This document shows positions 24,666-37,482 of a DNA stretch of 64,000 nt, one piece after another (within the stretch, counting starts at the first letter, position 1; each line of letters starts with the position of its first letter). Source of the DNA: Lingula anatina (Eukaryota; Brachiopoda; Lingulata; Lingulida; Lingulidae); contig NW_019774625.1 of NCBI RefSeq assembly GCF_001039355.2, positions 1,110,009 through 1,174,008 of the forward strand. The letters are read 5' to 3'. The notes beneath the pieces were generated by a model. It saw nothing but the letters and a program-made list of their open reading frames with translations. It was not told the origin of the DNA and made no database searches. The position numbers and the translations under genes are program-made.

Positions 24666-24891
24666 AGAAACTGTTTTGATACCATATTTTACTCGCATCT
24701 ATTGATCTGTTAAAGAGTATACGTTCTGTTTTACTTTCACTCGACATAGTAATTATATATAGAGAGTCAAATGTCCGACCAGAAACCGTTTTGTTACCAT
24801 ATCTTGCTGGCATGTATTGGGCTGTTTAAGAGTAAGTTCTGTTTTACTTTCACTCGGCATAGTTTTCATAAAAAGAGTCAAATGCCCGACC
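24666..24891. repeat. Two-copy tandem duplication, unit about 113 bp
   Basis: Unit 1 (24666-24780) and unit 2 (24781-24891) align end to end. Both begin AGAAAC, share TTCTGTTTTACTTTCACTCG, and end in GTCAAATG(T/C)CCGACC, with scattered substitutions and small gaps. Identity is roughly 80-85 percent by eye, so the duplication is not recent. No open frame runs through it. Confidence 0.85.
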
Positions 24892-25192
24892 AAATGTGTT
24901 TGATATGGGGCAGGTAGCTCTATCAAAAATGAAACCGAAACTTTCTAATAAAAGCTATTGTAAATCTCAGCATTTAAAAAGAGTCTGCGATATGAGGATC
25001 ATGAATGCAGGAATGGATGATTAGATGAATACAATGTTCTAAGAGCTCAAACTGACACTCACATACACGAACACGTGAACACGCCAGTCGCAATAACATA
25101 AACATTCCATCTCCTGTACAACATTCGACCCCGCGTAAACCAAGTAACACAATGCCACTGAACACCAAGTCTGCTCTGATGCAATTTGCGCT

Positions 25193-25193
<1 letters not shown>
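24892..25193. other. Spacer, no gene seen
   Basis: No open frame or repeat that I can support. Confidence 0.5.

Positions 25194-25233
<40 letters not shown>
25194..25233. repeat. T40 homopolymer
   Basis: Forty consecutive T residues, the longest homopolymer in the window. It may mark the poly(A) tail of a minus-strand retroposon, but the adjoining sequence was not recognised. Confidence 0.9.
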
Positions 25234-25238
<5 letters not shown>

Positions 25239-25755
25239 AGCCCGCGTTCATTAGTTATAATTGGTGCTTATGCTGCACTGGGACTGCACAATAATGCAGC
25301 TATTTCCTGCAGTAAGCTACCATAAAAACGGAATGTCTTAAACTTCAATTACCAAACCGCCTCCGCAAAAGCAGCGATTTGTCTATTGTCTATTGATCCT
25401 CACATAACTGTGTCTGATCATCTAGAAGTCCTAAACCAACGCCAGCAATTCCCAGAAAAGTCAATAATTGTTTGATTGTCCTTTTCGATGGGATTTGTGG
25501 CGATATATTACCTTTATTGTATATCAGTTGAAATGGATCACGATAGACTTATGAGAAGTCCATTAGAAAACAACATTAAACATGGTCACTGTGATGTATG
25601 GTTTCGTAATGGTGACTGCGTTTATTTTGTCATATACTTATATTATCGTATCGATAAATCAAAGGAGAAAAAAAAATAAATCAGCAATATTTTCAGTGGG
25701 TTTGGGAGGGCACAAAATAGATTCCACTCCTTTTCATCGCTAATATTAAGGACAT

Positions 25756-25879
25756 GCATGTTGCTACCTGTCTTTAAGTTAATGAGTTATACTTAAATCA
25801 TATATGTTAAGTTAATCGCAATCATCTTACAAATCTTTATTTAACCATTGGTTGAGTTGCCAGACAGGTAGCAACATGC
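25756..25879. repeat. 124-bp fold-back with perfect 18-bp arms
   Basis: GCATGTTGCTACCTGTCT at 25756-25773 is exactly inverted at 25862-25879. The 88-base centre is AT-rich and contains two similar AAGTTAAT phrases. This is consistent with a very small MITE or a stable hairpin. No convincing target duplication is seen at the ends. Confidence 0.75.
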
Positions 25880-25920
25880 GCGACACTTGTACTAATTAAC
25901 AACGTAACCATTAGCAAAAT

Positions 25921-26000
25921 ATCAGTCCTGCCGCAAACTCCCTTGCAAATTTGCTGCAAACTTAAAATGCTCTTGCAAATTTACTGCAACCTTTTCATTT
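25921..26000. repeat. Short direct repeat CTTGCAAATTTRCTGCAA
   Basis: CCTTGCAAATTTGCTGCAAAC and CTTGCAAATTTACTGCAAC lie about 37 bases apart. They are a small two-copy tandem repeat with one substitution in the core. Confidence 0.7.
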
Positions 26001-26219
26001 TGCTGATCATGAGGAAAGTCACCTAAAGAATTAATTTTTACCTTTGGATAACTGGATAAATCACAGGTGAAAATAAAGACATTGGGATCAGAGAAGAATT
26101 CCATCAGCTTTGTTATGATATAAGAGTAAGGTAAATTTTCTACAATCAACAGCTAATATTGACAGCTGATATTACAGGTTATTCACCTGGATAGCTTCAT
26201 TCACTGATTAAGATGCTCT

Positions 26220-26270
26220 GAGAGACATCGAAATATTGGAGGTAATATTTGCTGTTGAATAAAGAAAGTT
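26220..26270 (+). repeat. Dispersed repeat copy B
   Basis: Shares the 21-base phrase at 26224-26244 with 14162-14182, followed by GCTGTTG and AAAGAAAG as in the other copy. See the copy at 14161. Confidence 0.5.
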
Positions 26271-27259
26271 ACTTTATTTTTAAGGCATTGGATTATTCTC
26301 CCAGCTATATGGCATTCTCAAAGTCCAAGATGAGTAACATGTACAGCCTTCAGATAAACGATGATAATGAATCATGAACAGAACAGATAAAAATGATGTA
26401 CTAGGAAATATTCCTGATTTGAGTATACAGCAGCACCCTAGGTCTACCTGATTTCTTTACTGCTATATTTTCTACTTCAAATTTTAATCTTTCGACTAGG
26501 GCTTCCCATGGTATATGGTAGTAATCTAGAAAAAACACCCTGTGCATAAAGGCCCTGTATCAAAATAAATAAATAAATAACATTACGGTTGGTAAATAAC
26601 ATTACGGTATATTTCCTTATATCTGAATTGATATATTTTTCATTCGATGGCAGTTTGCTGGTTTCTTTGTCATGAGATGTGTTCTGTGTTCATACGCCTT
26701 TCATGTTCAGTTATGTACTTATTCAAATCTGAAAATGGAAGTTAAGGTGTCTTGGTAAAGGCATTTTATGAATAGGTAAGTCAAATATTGGTTCACAGTG
26801 CTGTGTGAAGTCTCTTCTGTCACAAATGACAAAAGCTACACGTATACGTAGATGTATACCCGCTCATTAATGCCGCACAATTTGCTTCTATCTACATCTT
26901 CATTAGAGGTAGACGTGTATTTTGATCAATATTTACAGACAAAAGGCATATCGTATGAAGCTCTAATTACCAGTCTCACCTGACGCTGTCACTTTGCTTT
27001 TACCGGGTGACAGACACCTTTTTATATTGGCAATCGAATTCGAGAAAAATTTGCTACCCATCTCATGTCAAATTATTTGTGCTACATGTACCGGTATAAG
27101 ACCATGATTATTTACAAAATATCTCCCTCCAGAAAGAAAGCTATGAGGAACCGCTTAGTATTGTTTCTATTACTTTGCTGCTAGTTGAAACCAAAAAAAA
27201 ATAATAATATTTTAGTGGTGATCTTGTATTTGCATTTTAAGAGAGACTGATTAGATCCC
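26271..27259. other. Intergenic stretch, no gene seen
   Basis: Includes a direct repeat TAAATAACATTACGGT at about 26572-26608 next to (AAAT)n. Nothing else is supported. Confidence 0.45.
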
Positions 27260-27424
27260 AATGCATTTGACTGGAGAAGACATGGAAGACCAAAGGCAAG
27301 ATGGCTACACGACAAAAATATATGGCCTCGCACTGTCAATATCAACAAAGGACAAGCATTTGTGGAAGGGTTTCTGGTATGGGTGTCTCCAAAGGGAGTG
27401 ACACATGTACCAGGCCTAAGGTAA
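27260..27424 (+). pseudogene. Decayed LINE 3' tail
   Basis: The frame 27287-27424 is open for 45 codons to TAA. It begins RPKARWLHDKNIW, followed later by VWVSPKG. GRPK-RW-D-NI is the usual start of the C-terminal tail of many LINE reverse transcriptases. The expected WTG and A-DR-W motifs are only weakly visible, and partly in another frame, implying indels. It is 5'-truncated and non-functional. A chance resemblance is possible. Confidence 0.45.
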
Positions 27425-30233
27425 AGACCATAACAAAAGGGTTTTCAAGTTTCTAATATTGTTCGAATGAAGAAAAACTGGTTTGGCGTCAATATCGAAC
27501 CCGAAGATGCTTCACACTTTTCTCTCTTTTTGGAATGAAAGTGCCCTGGAGAGTCTACATGTACCTGCACCCTTAAGGTTGTAATTGTTTATATATTTAA
27601 ATGCGTTTGAATAACATTTTACTGTCATCCAATGGACGGTCTGAACCCGTGTGTTCCAGCATTATCCGTTTAGAGATAGGGCAAATAAAAGGAAGATCAC
27701 TCCTCCGACAATTTGTTTATGTTATCGGTGTCATAAAAACATCAGGGGATTGTTTCAAAGAACTTAGCCTGATAGTTGACCCTAAGTTACTAATATATTC
27801 GTCTCTTCTGATCCAAAATACAAATGTAGTTGTTTAATAACAAGAGAGATGTTGCTTTTGTTTCAGGCCAATTATTATCTTTTTAGTGGACTACTACTAG
27901 ATTTATTTTGAACGGAAGCAAACTAAAGTTTTGGTCTTAAAGCTTAGACCTAGGACTAAACAATTTTGTGAAACTGGTATCAAAGCATTGGAAATTCTAC
28001 TGAAACATTTCAAAACCGACTATCAGAGGTTAAGAGAGTTTTGTATACACTGTTCATATGCATCGTACACACAAAGTTTTAAAACGCACGTTTATTTTTG
28101 CCAATTTATTTTTCCTAATTTTTATACACTTAAAATTTCAATTTTTTTAAATAATATTCTTCCAGTTTTGGGATTTTCCTTCTGGTGTGCTAGTCCTTTT
28201 AGAATAAAAAGGTAAAATATTTTTAGCAAAAGACAGATGGGAATACTTGTGAATCTATAAAACTGATTCGGATGTCGTGAAGTCCTAGAATCTAAAGGAG
28301 GATTTCACTTCATATTTATATTCCTTCATTCGTGTGCTGTTTAGGTATATTTTTAGCCTTTGATATTTATATCTTAATAAGAAAGCCAGTTTCCATTCTA
28401 GGACAAATAATCGGAATGCAATAGATAACAACAGTTGAGAAAATATTCTAAATATTATCCTGTAAAGGTCAATGCTGTTGGAGACTAATGTCTTGGAATC
28501 GGAAAGGCATGCGCTGAGAAAAACCGAAATGCTTTGAAGTATATTTGATTACAAGTGTTTTAAAGACCGCATTTGTATTCATTCTTGTGATCATCATGTC
28601 ACAGACAATGAGAGGCTTCATTAATCAATAAGAGTTTGCGGATCAAGATCCACTAAATGTTATTAAATCTACACTTTTCGGAAGGTGCCCTCGTGAGTTT
28701 TCTTCGTGGATCTGAACGAGGATGCCGAGGTAATTTTTTACTATTAGTCAAAGTATGTTTTACTCAAGTCAAACTGTTTTTTCAAGACCAAGATCCGTTC
28801 GTCATCATTGCTTGAACAGTTTTCTAAATCGCCTAAATAAATGGCAGTACTTTTATTTTAAATATGGTACCTGCCACTTGGCCATGTAAAACCAGGATTT
28901 TCATGCAAAATTTGCTGTTCTACTTGTTGAATAAAAATCAGGTTTTGATTTTACCTACTCTAAGTTATAAGTATTAACTCAAAATGCAGCCGTATCCGAC
29001 AAAATTGATTTCTGTTTTACGTCACAACAATCCACAGTGTACGTCATATGAACACTAGCGTGTGTCTGTGCATGTGTTTGTGCGTGTGAATTGTATTTTG
29101 ATTCAATGAAAATTATTATTGCTGTCTATCCTATAGGACCTACATTCCTAAAACGCCCATGGCTCATATTGGTAGAATCAAGGCTTGTTTGACAGAAGAT
29201 TATAATTCTATCTGAAGTCGTTGCTAAGCACAGTCATGTCGGATATTTTAAAAGGACATGAAGCATGCAGTTAATATCATTGACCATCATTAATAACAGA
29301 TGATTTTCATTTATGATTACGCGTAAGTTTAGAAAACCAGCATGTTTTAGCTTGAAGCTGGGCGTATAATTCCTCTTCGTAGTGAACGAAATTAACCTTT
29401 AAAATTCAGAAATTTTAAGATATCTCATGAACACAACCGTCTCGTCTGGGGAATGGATATATCTTCACCATATACGGGTAGGCGAGGTAGCTAAATCACA
29501 TTATGTGGAATACGTCACAAGTAGCCAATTTAACACGTAATAATAGTAATGTCATAATTACGATATAAGTCAATTAGCATACACGTGGCCTAAAAACTAT
29601 GATATTTACCAAAGCACGCTACATGGAGCAGTTAGAAGTCATGGAGATGGTGTACTCGCATGTAGACAGCTATACTACAAGGGGATTTTTTTGATCAACG
29701 GTGAGGTAAAAATGAGATCTCGAACATTCGGTTAGGCATTTAAATGACTGGTATTGTGAAGTATTTATTTGTTTTTTCAGTGTTAGGTCGTTTGTGTGAA
29801 AGAAGTGCATGCTGTATACATGTATGTACGATACTGTATCTTTTCCCTATTCTTTCAATTATTTTGACTTCGCCGTGCACAAATGTATTTGTCTCCTCAT
29901 TAACCCAAGCGAAAGGATAAGGAAAAACACAAATATAGTGTTCGAAATTTGGCCGATAGCGGCCGCTTTTATTGGAAGGTCTTTCTAGTAAAGAATGGCG
30001 TTAGTTATTATATAGCATAAGCTAATGTTAAATTAATTGAAATTAGGTAATGCTATAACATATAAAATAAATATCAAAACAAATAGTGCACATATTTTCA
30101 TTTGTGGGGTTGTATTATTGGATGAAATGGCAGGTAAGAGTCACGGTGTTGGTAAGTTTACACTGCTTCGCGTGCCGCACGTCTCAGGTGCACTTTGGTG
30201 TAGTACTGCAAATCTCCTACCTTCAGCAGTGCG
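27425..30233. other. Intergenic stretch, no gene seen
   Basis: AT-rich sequence with open frames below 100 codons. Their peptides show no recognisable domain. Confidence 0.45.
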
Positions 30234-30258
30234 TCTCTCTCTCTCTCTCTCTCTCTCT
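30234..30258. repeat. (CT)12 microsatellite
   Basis: A perfect pyrimidine dinucleotide run. Confidence 0.95.
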
Positions 30259-30779
30259 GGTAATTCTTTCTTGTACATTTAAGTTTTAACCATCAGTTCT
30301 ACAATGTAAGTAAGTATGGACTGTACTAGAGTAGACCAGTTCACGCGATTAGATATTTGAAGCTTATAATGAAGATAAGTTTCAATTTGATACAAGTGCT
30401 GCCATTGTCAGTGCAGCTCAATGTTACAAAGATACAAAAAAACGCATTTCTGTTAAACAACTGGGCGTATACTTTTAAAAGTACACAGTATAGTATATAT
30501 ATCCGTCTAAGCTACGTTACCACCTGACTCCAAGAATCACTTGACATATAACGTGTTTGGACATCAGTTCAACAAAACGTCGATATAAATTATTTCTACC
30601 CATGCAATTGTGGGTTTATTAGGAGAAATGTTTACTTCTAAGAGAACTTCCCATTCATTAGGGAAATATCAGTCGAGCACTGGTTGTAACACAGCTCCAG
30701 CAATATTAGCGGTTCTTTTCGAAGAGTGGTGTTAACTGTCAGTAACCCACACATGCGCAATCAACTGGGCTTCTCCCAC

Positions 30780-30806
30780 CTTATTCTTTTTTTTTTCCTT
30801 CTAGAA
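30780..30806 (+). other. Strong but unassigned splice-acceptor-like site
   Basis: A long T/C tract followed by TTCTAG, then AACATGAATTG and a segment somewhat richer in GC up to about 30900. It reads like a 3' splice site, but no protein family is visible in any frame downstream. It could be a noncoding leader exon or chance. Confidence 0.25.
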
Positions 30807-31143
30807 CATGAATTGAGTATCCTTCCTCGTGAATTACGATCTAGTGCGGAATCCGAGCGCGCTGGGAACCGAGGCGGCCCATGCCCCTTTATCTTTCTTC
30901 GTGTAGATGCAAAAGATGAAAATGTTTTACTTACATCGTTCATCTTGGGCGTGTAAACTTTATGCGACCACAAATGACCTTCATATCATTTACGGATAGT
31001 TAAATTTGCCTTCAAGCGCAGAGGGATCGTTATTCACAGCAAACTGATTGTTGTTAAGTGCGTTCTCTGTCTGTGTTTCCTTCTGGATTATTTGTAATAT
31101 ATATTATCTAGCGTGAACGACCCTTTTGCAATCCAGAACCAAC

Positions 31144-31186
31144 GATGAAACCGTTACTAGGAAATGACTCCAAAATCACGGTAAGT
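31144..31186 (+). other. Possible leader exon end with GTAAGT donor
   Basis: An ATG at 31144 opens 12 codons that run into a consensus GTAAGT donor at 31181. Similar ATG-plus-donor arrangements occur near 33463-33507 (GTAAGG) and 41942-41962 (GTAAGA). None can be tied to a downstream coding exon by sequence alone, so they are only candidates for alternative 5' exons of the 56 kb receptor or for unseen genes. Confidence 0.2.
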
Positions 31187-31622
31187 TTCCTCCTAGTTAA
31201 TCGATTGCATCATTATAATTGCCTGATTTGCAGTAATACTGACGGGTCGAAACGATCAAAGAAGTCATCTCAATCACCATACTGTCGAGAATAACATTTT
31301 ACGAGCCACGAAAGAGATTTTGCTAAAGGTTACAGATGGAAGCAAATGCTACGCCTTTTAAAGCACATGTTAAATAGAAATAACTGATAATAAATCAAAT
31401 CGTTAAAAGAGTATCAGACAGGATGAGATGGCAGGTTAAGTGTGCACGATCTTTCCATTATTTAGACTTAGCATTCACAGATACGCTGTGATAACATGTA
31501 CCTTAAAATCAAATCGAAAAACCGAGTGTCCAGTTATTATGGCTCACTTACCGTTTTACGCACAGAAGACTAAGCAGGAACAACAATATTGGTGCGTTCA
31601 TGTTGTACACCAAGGTACGTTT

Positions 31623-31623
31623 G

Positions 31624-31668
<45 letters not shown>

Positions 31669-31714
31669 TTGACCACATGCATGTACACTGAGAGAGAGAG
31701 AGAGAGAGAGAGAG
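31623..31714. repeat. (GC)n(AC)n followed by (GA)n
   Basis: Alternating GCGCGC and AC repeats (31623-31667) and, after 22 bases, a (GA)n run (31690-31714). A Z-DNA-prone tract lies beside a homopurine tract. Confidence 0.95.
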
Positions 31715-34056
31715 CACCTTGAAATCAGCACCAGATCGCCCGAAATTAATCTATTATGATATCGCAGGGGAAAATTCGGTAGTTTACAATGTCACTAAGT
31801 ATAAAATGCATCCTGTATCATAAGATTAGAAAGAGAAAAAAACTGAGTTGAAAATAGGGACATTTTCAGGAAATCGGAGTCCAACAACTAAAACTATAAG
31901 AATATGTTTTTTTTTTGCCAAAAATTATTAGTTTTGGAAAGTTATGGTCACTCCTCCCAGTGTGTGCTTTTCTCTCCTTTTTGAAAAGGGTGGAAGCTTA
32001 ATTCGCCATTTTGTTTTGGAAAAGAAGATAAATCAATGATGAGTTTGTAACTTAGTATGACCTAACGGTATAGCGAACCACTGAAGTTTCAATGACGTTG
32101 ATATCTAATTTCACGATTTCTATTTAGAGACATGATGCGTGCGTTTGAATAGATGATATGATTGGGCGTATGCTATTGAGGCAAAAATGATTTGATAAAA
32201 TCAATCTTTCTACGTGTAAACCACCGTGCTAATAATATTGACAATCTCTTGTCGTGACAAATAAGATTCTACTGGAGATTACAACGCTGACATCTATATA
32301 GAAGAAAGGAAACAACATGAAAAGTGCAAATTAGCTTAACATATATTTTTCTGTGGTTGGTCAAAAGACAAATTTTATGTGATAGATATTTGCCCACAGT
32401 TCATTATCATCATTTTGGCGAAAATGTGTTTCTATGAATTAATGGCGCAGAATAAGCTCGGAAGAAGCATTTGATATGCCTATCTGAACATCTAAGCGCC
32501 TCGACAATTCTGAAATTGCTGAAGGTATAAAACATGTTTCACGCATCTGCAGAGTTAGTTTCACGATCGGAATAAATTTTCAGCACGCCGAGCACAAAGC
32601 ACCACCAACATCTAGTATTTATTTCTGTTTCAACAACTCGTGACAATATAAGTTTGAACAATTACAAAGTATCTTAGTAAATAATGCAAGGTTGTATTTC
32701 ACCACTAATTTTTTTCTTATTTGTAGACATATTTTTTGTAAGAGACTTGTCCCTGTTACTATGACTGATATAGGAAGTGGACATCAATAATTGCGTAGTC
32801 AGGAAATCCGCTGACATCATTGACGCAGTGTTGGCAAATTTTAACGTTAGTCTTTACGCCATTTTCGCAATAAACCATGCGTTCCAGCATGGCAGGTTAG
32901 GTTAATCCTTCCAACTCATTCATTAAGCGAATATCCCGTTTCTTTGTAAAGCATGGCGGTATTTAAGTAATAGGGCAGAATCAACGGCTGAAAGCGTTAC
33001 ACTGGACGTATGTTACGGCTCTATCTTGTTCCTCAAATATTGTGTGTCCAGGACGGGAAGGTCGAGGGCACTTTCACCTGTGCTTCAAAATATTACTTGT
33101 GTGGCGATATTTTAGTGCGTTTTTTCTGTTGTAAAGTCCATGTGGGTCAAGCTAAATTCCACCATGGAATTCAACCAAAAATGAACAAACACAAACGTTT
33201 TAATAACCAAACGTTAACGACTACCCTAAACTTTGCAATCGTAATGATTTTTTAATGTGACATGTACAACTTAAAGTAGTCCCACGTGGTGGTGGTAATG
33301 AATATTTTGCGTTCTTTCTGATTACTTTTACATGTTTATAAATCGGACGGGATGTCAGAATTATTTTACGAAGATCCTTTAATTGTGGATTTATGTATGT
33401 GTCTTATATGGTTTCAGGTACTAGCAATCTTTGATATTGATACTGCGTGATTAGAAAGTGAATGAAGACGATAGAAGAACAGCTTTCACAGACAACGGTA
33501 AGGGAGTGATGATCTTAGATAAACTTTACATAGATTGTTTTGGTTTCACTTTCTTTTGATTTGTGAAGTTTTTTCGTCACAATATTAAAAAAAACACCAG
33601 AATTTAATATCGTCTGCCATGTCAAACGGCTTAAATGTGCCTACCACTAAAACGCCGCTCTGGCACCTGCAGTGATAAGCCGAAGTTTTGATAACGTGGT
33701 TAGTTAAAAGCAATTGATTAACCCAAGAACTGCTTCTATTCCACGTCATTAGCAACTAATCACCTGCATGTTACCGGCGGCAAGGTATAATATCTAATCA
33801 TTAACATTAACGTGCGGATATCCGGAATTCTTCATCCTATCGATTCTAATGCATTGAGAATGTGCAGAGACTCTTTTTTCTGTTTTTCTATCTGAAGCAC
33901 GGTTTAAACATTCTGTCCGTTTTCCAAGTTTCATGGAAATGCTCGAAGAAGTACACAACAGTTGGGAAATGGTTATCTGAGATGAAATAGAATAAAAAAT
34001 CTTCGGCGAAAATAAGCGTGCTGTATTACAAAGCCTTTACCAGTTTTAAATAAATC
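31715..34056. other. Intergenic stretch, no gene seen
   Basis: AT-rich sequence. The only exon-like hint is a TGGTTTCAG acceptor-like site near 33419 followed by a GTAAGG donor-like site at 33502, an 83-base candidate exon with no recognisable product. Confidence 0.4.
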
Positions 34057-34090
34057 TTTCTTTCTTTCTTTCTTTTTTTCTTTCTTCCTT
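34057..34090. repeat. (TTTC)n microsatellite
   Basis: TTTC tandem units with minor interruptions. A second pyrimidine-rich stretch lies at about 34480-34545. Confidence 0.85.
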
Positions 34091-34636
34091 TACTGGAACC
34101 CCTTGCCAGACATGAATGTCATCACTAAACGCTTTCTAATGTGCGTGCACAGTTTGACTGAAAAAGAAACTACCTGTAGCTGTTAATACTTGATAATCTC
34201 GTAAGAAAGGTGTGTCCGCTCTGTCATTACAGATAATGTTATTAGGCCCAATGCCAAATCATTTCTAATGAGCATGTTTCTGTGACTGTGTGTGACATAT
34301 AATCTGTATTCCCGCTGATGCCAATCAAACAAGAAAGGTGACAAAACGTCGATCCAGTGCTTCAATTGTATGGATGAGTTTCCCATACCTGTTGGCTTCT
34401 AAACTTTCGTAAAAACGAAATGGCAGTGATGCTATTCCAGACCTGAGCTTTTGTTTTCAATTTTGCTTTGCAATGTTGTTCTGTTCTTTTTCTTCTTCTT
34501 TTTCTCACGTTCTTTCGATTATTCTCTCTCTTTCTCTTCTTCAGCTTCCATTTATTCTTTTCTTAAAAGGCCTGATTCAATGAACGGTAAGGTAGAATAG
34601 GCCATCTGAAAATAAATAAAACAGAACCTCAACATA

Positions 34637-35229
34637 TACACCGATGGTCAAAAAGATTGCCCCACCTCCAACTGCGAATGTTTTTATTTACAAATGACCT
34701 CTGCTATCTGTGATATTAACCCTACAGACCGCCCGCGGCAGGAATTGGAGAGTGCAATGCAGAGGAAAAACAACTTCCTAATAATTTGGACCAAAGTGTG
34801 GACCAATATCCCACACAACAGAATTATAACCCTTGTTTAAGGCAGGCCGCGCCGCCTACAGGAGATAATTGCAGTACGCGGTAGACACGCGCTATAAGAC
34901 AAGTGACCTTTAACAAGCACGGGTTAATATTGTGTGTAAATTTGGTGACATTTGGTGGTGTCTTTTCAATTTAATGGACATTTTTTTCTGTCGAAATCAC
35001 AGTGAAACATTGGATTTGAGGGGGTAAACTAAATATGAATAAATGGTATAAAACATGGATATCTCTATCACTATTATGTATTCTTTGTACCATTAATCTT
35101 GTGTATATGTTGTCTGGGATACAAAAAAAAAAAAACTCTGTTTATAACAATTTGCACCTGTGGAGTGATCATTTGTAAATAAAAGCACATGGTACTGGAG
35201 GTGGGACAACCTCTTTGACCAGTGGGGTA
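34637..35229. mobile_element. 589-bp Tc1/mariner-like non-autonomous element
   Basis: The ends 34639-34704 and 35165-35227 are long imperfect inverted repeats. The left arm reads GGTCAAAAAGATTGCCCCAC and the reversed right arm GGTCAAAGAGGTTGTCCCAC. Both then share CTCCA and TTTTATTTACAAATGA. TA dinucleotides flank both ends (34637-34638 and 35228-35229), as in Tc1/mariner/pogo insertions. The interior (including a GC-rich CCGCCCGCGGC) has no transposase frame. Arm divergence suggests an old insertion. The superfamily rests on the TA flank and the GGTCAAA end style. Confidence 0.75.
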
Positions 35230-37469
35230 TTGTAGGGGGTTGAAGCATAAAAGTTCATATGATAAGCCAAATTGTCCCATACAATTGCCTTCTGAGGTCC
35301 ACTAGATTGAATAAAGTTTATTTAATAAATTAGATTGGCATCTATGCTTTCACAGAAGATTTGATTTGAACCACCTCCGTCTTAATTATAGGAGCAAATG
35401 TATTCAAAATGCATATGATACACTGTATAATGTGTTTCGTTTAAAGAAATAGGCATTGGATAACCTAATCCCCCGGACGATTTTTTAGCACTCAAGATTT
35501 CGAAAACATAAAAACAAAATACAGTTTTTGTTCCAGTGTTATTATTATGAAATCTCAAGTTTCTATAACATCAGTGCAACTGCGTTACAACACGTTTTGT
35601 TGGACATCTTGTACTAGAAAAGGTTCATTTCCGCATTGTCGTCTATCAAAAGAAGAAAAGAAAGTAGAATGACTACTTCAAGTAAATTCAAATGCAAAGG
35701 TTTCAACTGACTTAATACAAAAATAAACCTAGATAACCTGCAAGTGGCCCCACATGGGGATTACTAATAGACTGGAGCCAGAGTAGGTTACGCAGAAGTC
35801 CGCCTTACGGATACCAAACACCATGGTTCCTGCAATGCTTTCTTTTGTTATCTGATGTTCATATCGGATGAAAAGACATGAGACGGGGATTTAATCGACC
35901 TATGGATCTCCTTCATTATTCTCTGTGTGTTTTATTAGATTAAACTATACGTGGAGGGTGGGCCGGAATAGTTAAGTGAAGTTGAGGCCTGACCCTTAAT
36001 GATAATGTAATCAGTCCGCCCTCAATTATGTGATGCCTTCTCTTTGTTTTGTTTTACCCGTGGGGTTGTAATCCTTTTTGTGGATCAATTGCTGTTTTTT
36101 TAAAGTTGTTATGGCTTTAACTGGACTTTTTGAAAATTGCAAGTACATGATAAGATTTTTTAATTCAATACTTATGATCATTTAGGCTTAATTGCATTCA
36201 CATTGAACCCAAACCAATAACAAAGCTGCAAGTTCGTTAGGCCACTGTATACCATGAGAACAACACAATCTATATAGACTGCATGAGGTAAAGATAAGAA
36301 CATTTTGTAAAAAATGCTGCTTAAATGTTTGATTAAAACTAATCAGTTCCGAGAAATTGACTTAATCAGTGTATAGATATAGCTTTACGTGGGCTAATGC
36401 GGCTTAAGCCTCTTTTGTTCACACGGAAACAGGTGGGCAAATAGCGTGCAAGCGAAGGCAAGAGTTCTATGTACGATTTGCATTTGTCTCACACCTCTCG
36501 CTTGGCTGGAACAAACAGACTTCAAAGTTAACTCTTAGAAATGCTTTTGGCGTTGCCAACGACGCTTTGTCAAAATTTTGACACCGTGGCAATCGAGGTA
36601 AACATCCAAACAGGTCTTTAATCTACCAGGACGAGATTGCAATTGGGATTTCACGTAGACTGAAATTTAAATCTTCAAGATATCCAACTGACTTACTGTA
36701 AGTCTGAAAGTTCAAAAACTGACATTTATTTTCATTTTGTACATAACACCATCGAAATGCAATTACAGAAAGCATATTTTCCATCACAATTTAAAAAAGG
36801 GAAAAATAAGTTGAAAAATATAGCACTAGCCGCTGTTTTTATCTCCCAGTCTAAGCGGATTTACGATCAGGCCTCATTATTATTGTTATAATTTCCACTG
36901 TAACATCTACACGTAAGCTACGTGCGTAAGCTACATGTAGATCTATATAATTGTCATTTGTCATCCCTGTTTGATAAGATGATTATTCTGTGTAATGGAC
37001 ATGCAGGGGGAGCCCAATGTTTTCTTCAGGTTTGAATTTTGCTTATTGAATATAGAGGGAAGCCGTCATTTCCCTGTGTGCAGTCTTCCAGCAGTTAGCA
37101 TGTGTACCCTTGTGAAACCCCTTTAGTCATAAGCTCAATGGTCTGTGAAGATTGTTTTTTACAACGTCCTCCATTGCGTTATCGACAAACAGCACGGTCT
37201 GATGAGACTTTGGGGGAATATAAACCTTATTTGTTTTACCGTTTAACCCCAAGGGGACATTAATTGGAAAGGTTCGCTTAACGTAAAATACATAGTTGTC
37301 ATGTTTCAAAAAATAAAGAAGACATTTCGGTAGAATCAACGTTACCCAAACCTTATTTCCTTGCAGTTGATGGGATAAATTATGGGGCAGTTTGTTTCCC
37401 TGCTTTTAAATGTTTCAGATAAAAAAGTCAATTGGCGTTTGATATCGATGATGTGTGCATGTGTGTGTT
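35230..37469. other. Intergenic stretch, no gene seen
   Basis: AT-rich sequence. No supported feature. Confidence 0.45.
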
Positions 37470-37482
37470 GGGGGGGGGGGGG
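37470..37482. repeat. G13 homopolymer after (GT)n
   Basis: A run of about 13 G residues that follows a short GT repeat. It is a potential G-rich structural block. Confidence 0.9.

Noticed and set aside
12111-31533. A 16-base phrase AACCGAGTGTCCAGTT shared by sites near 12110 and 31520
   Set aside because: An exact 16-base match is close to chance expectation in a window this size, and the similarity does not extend.
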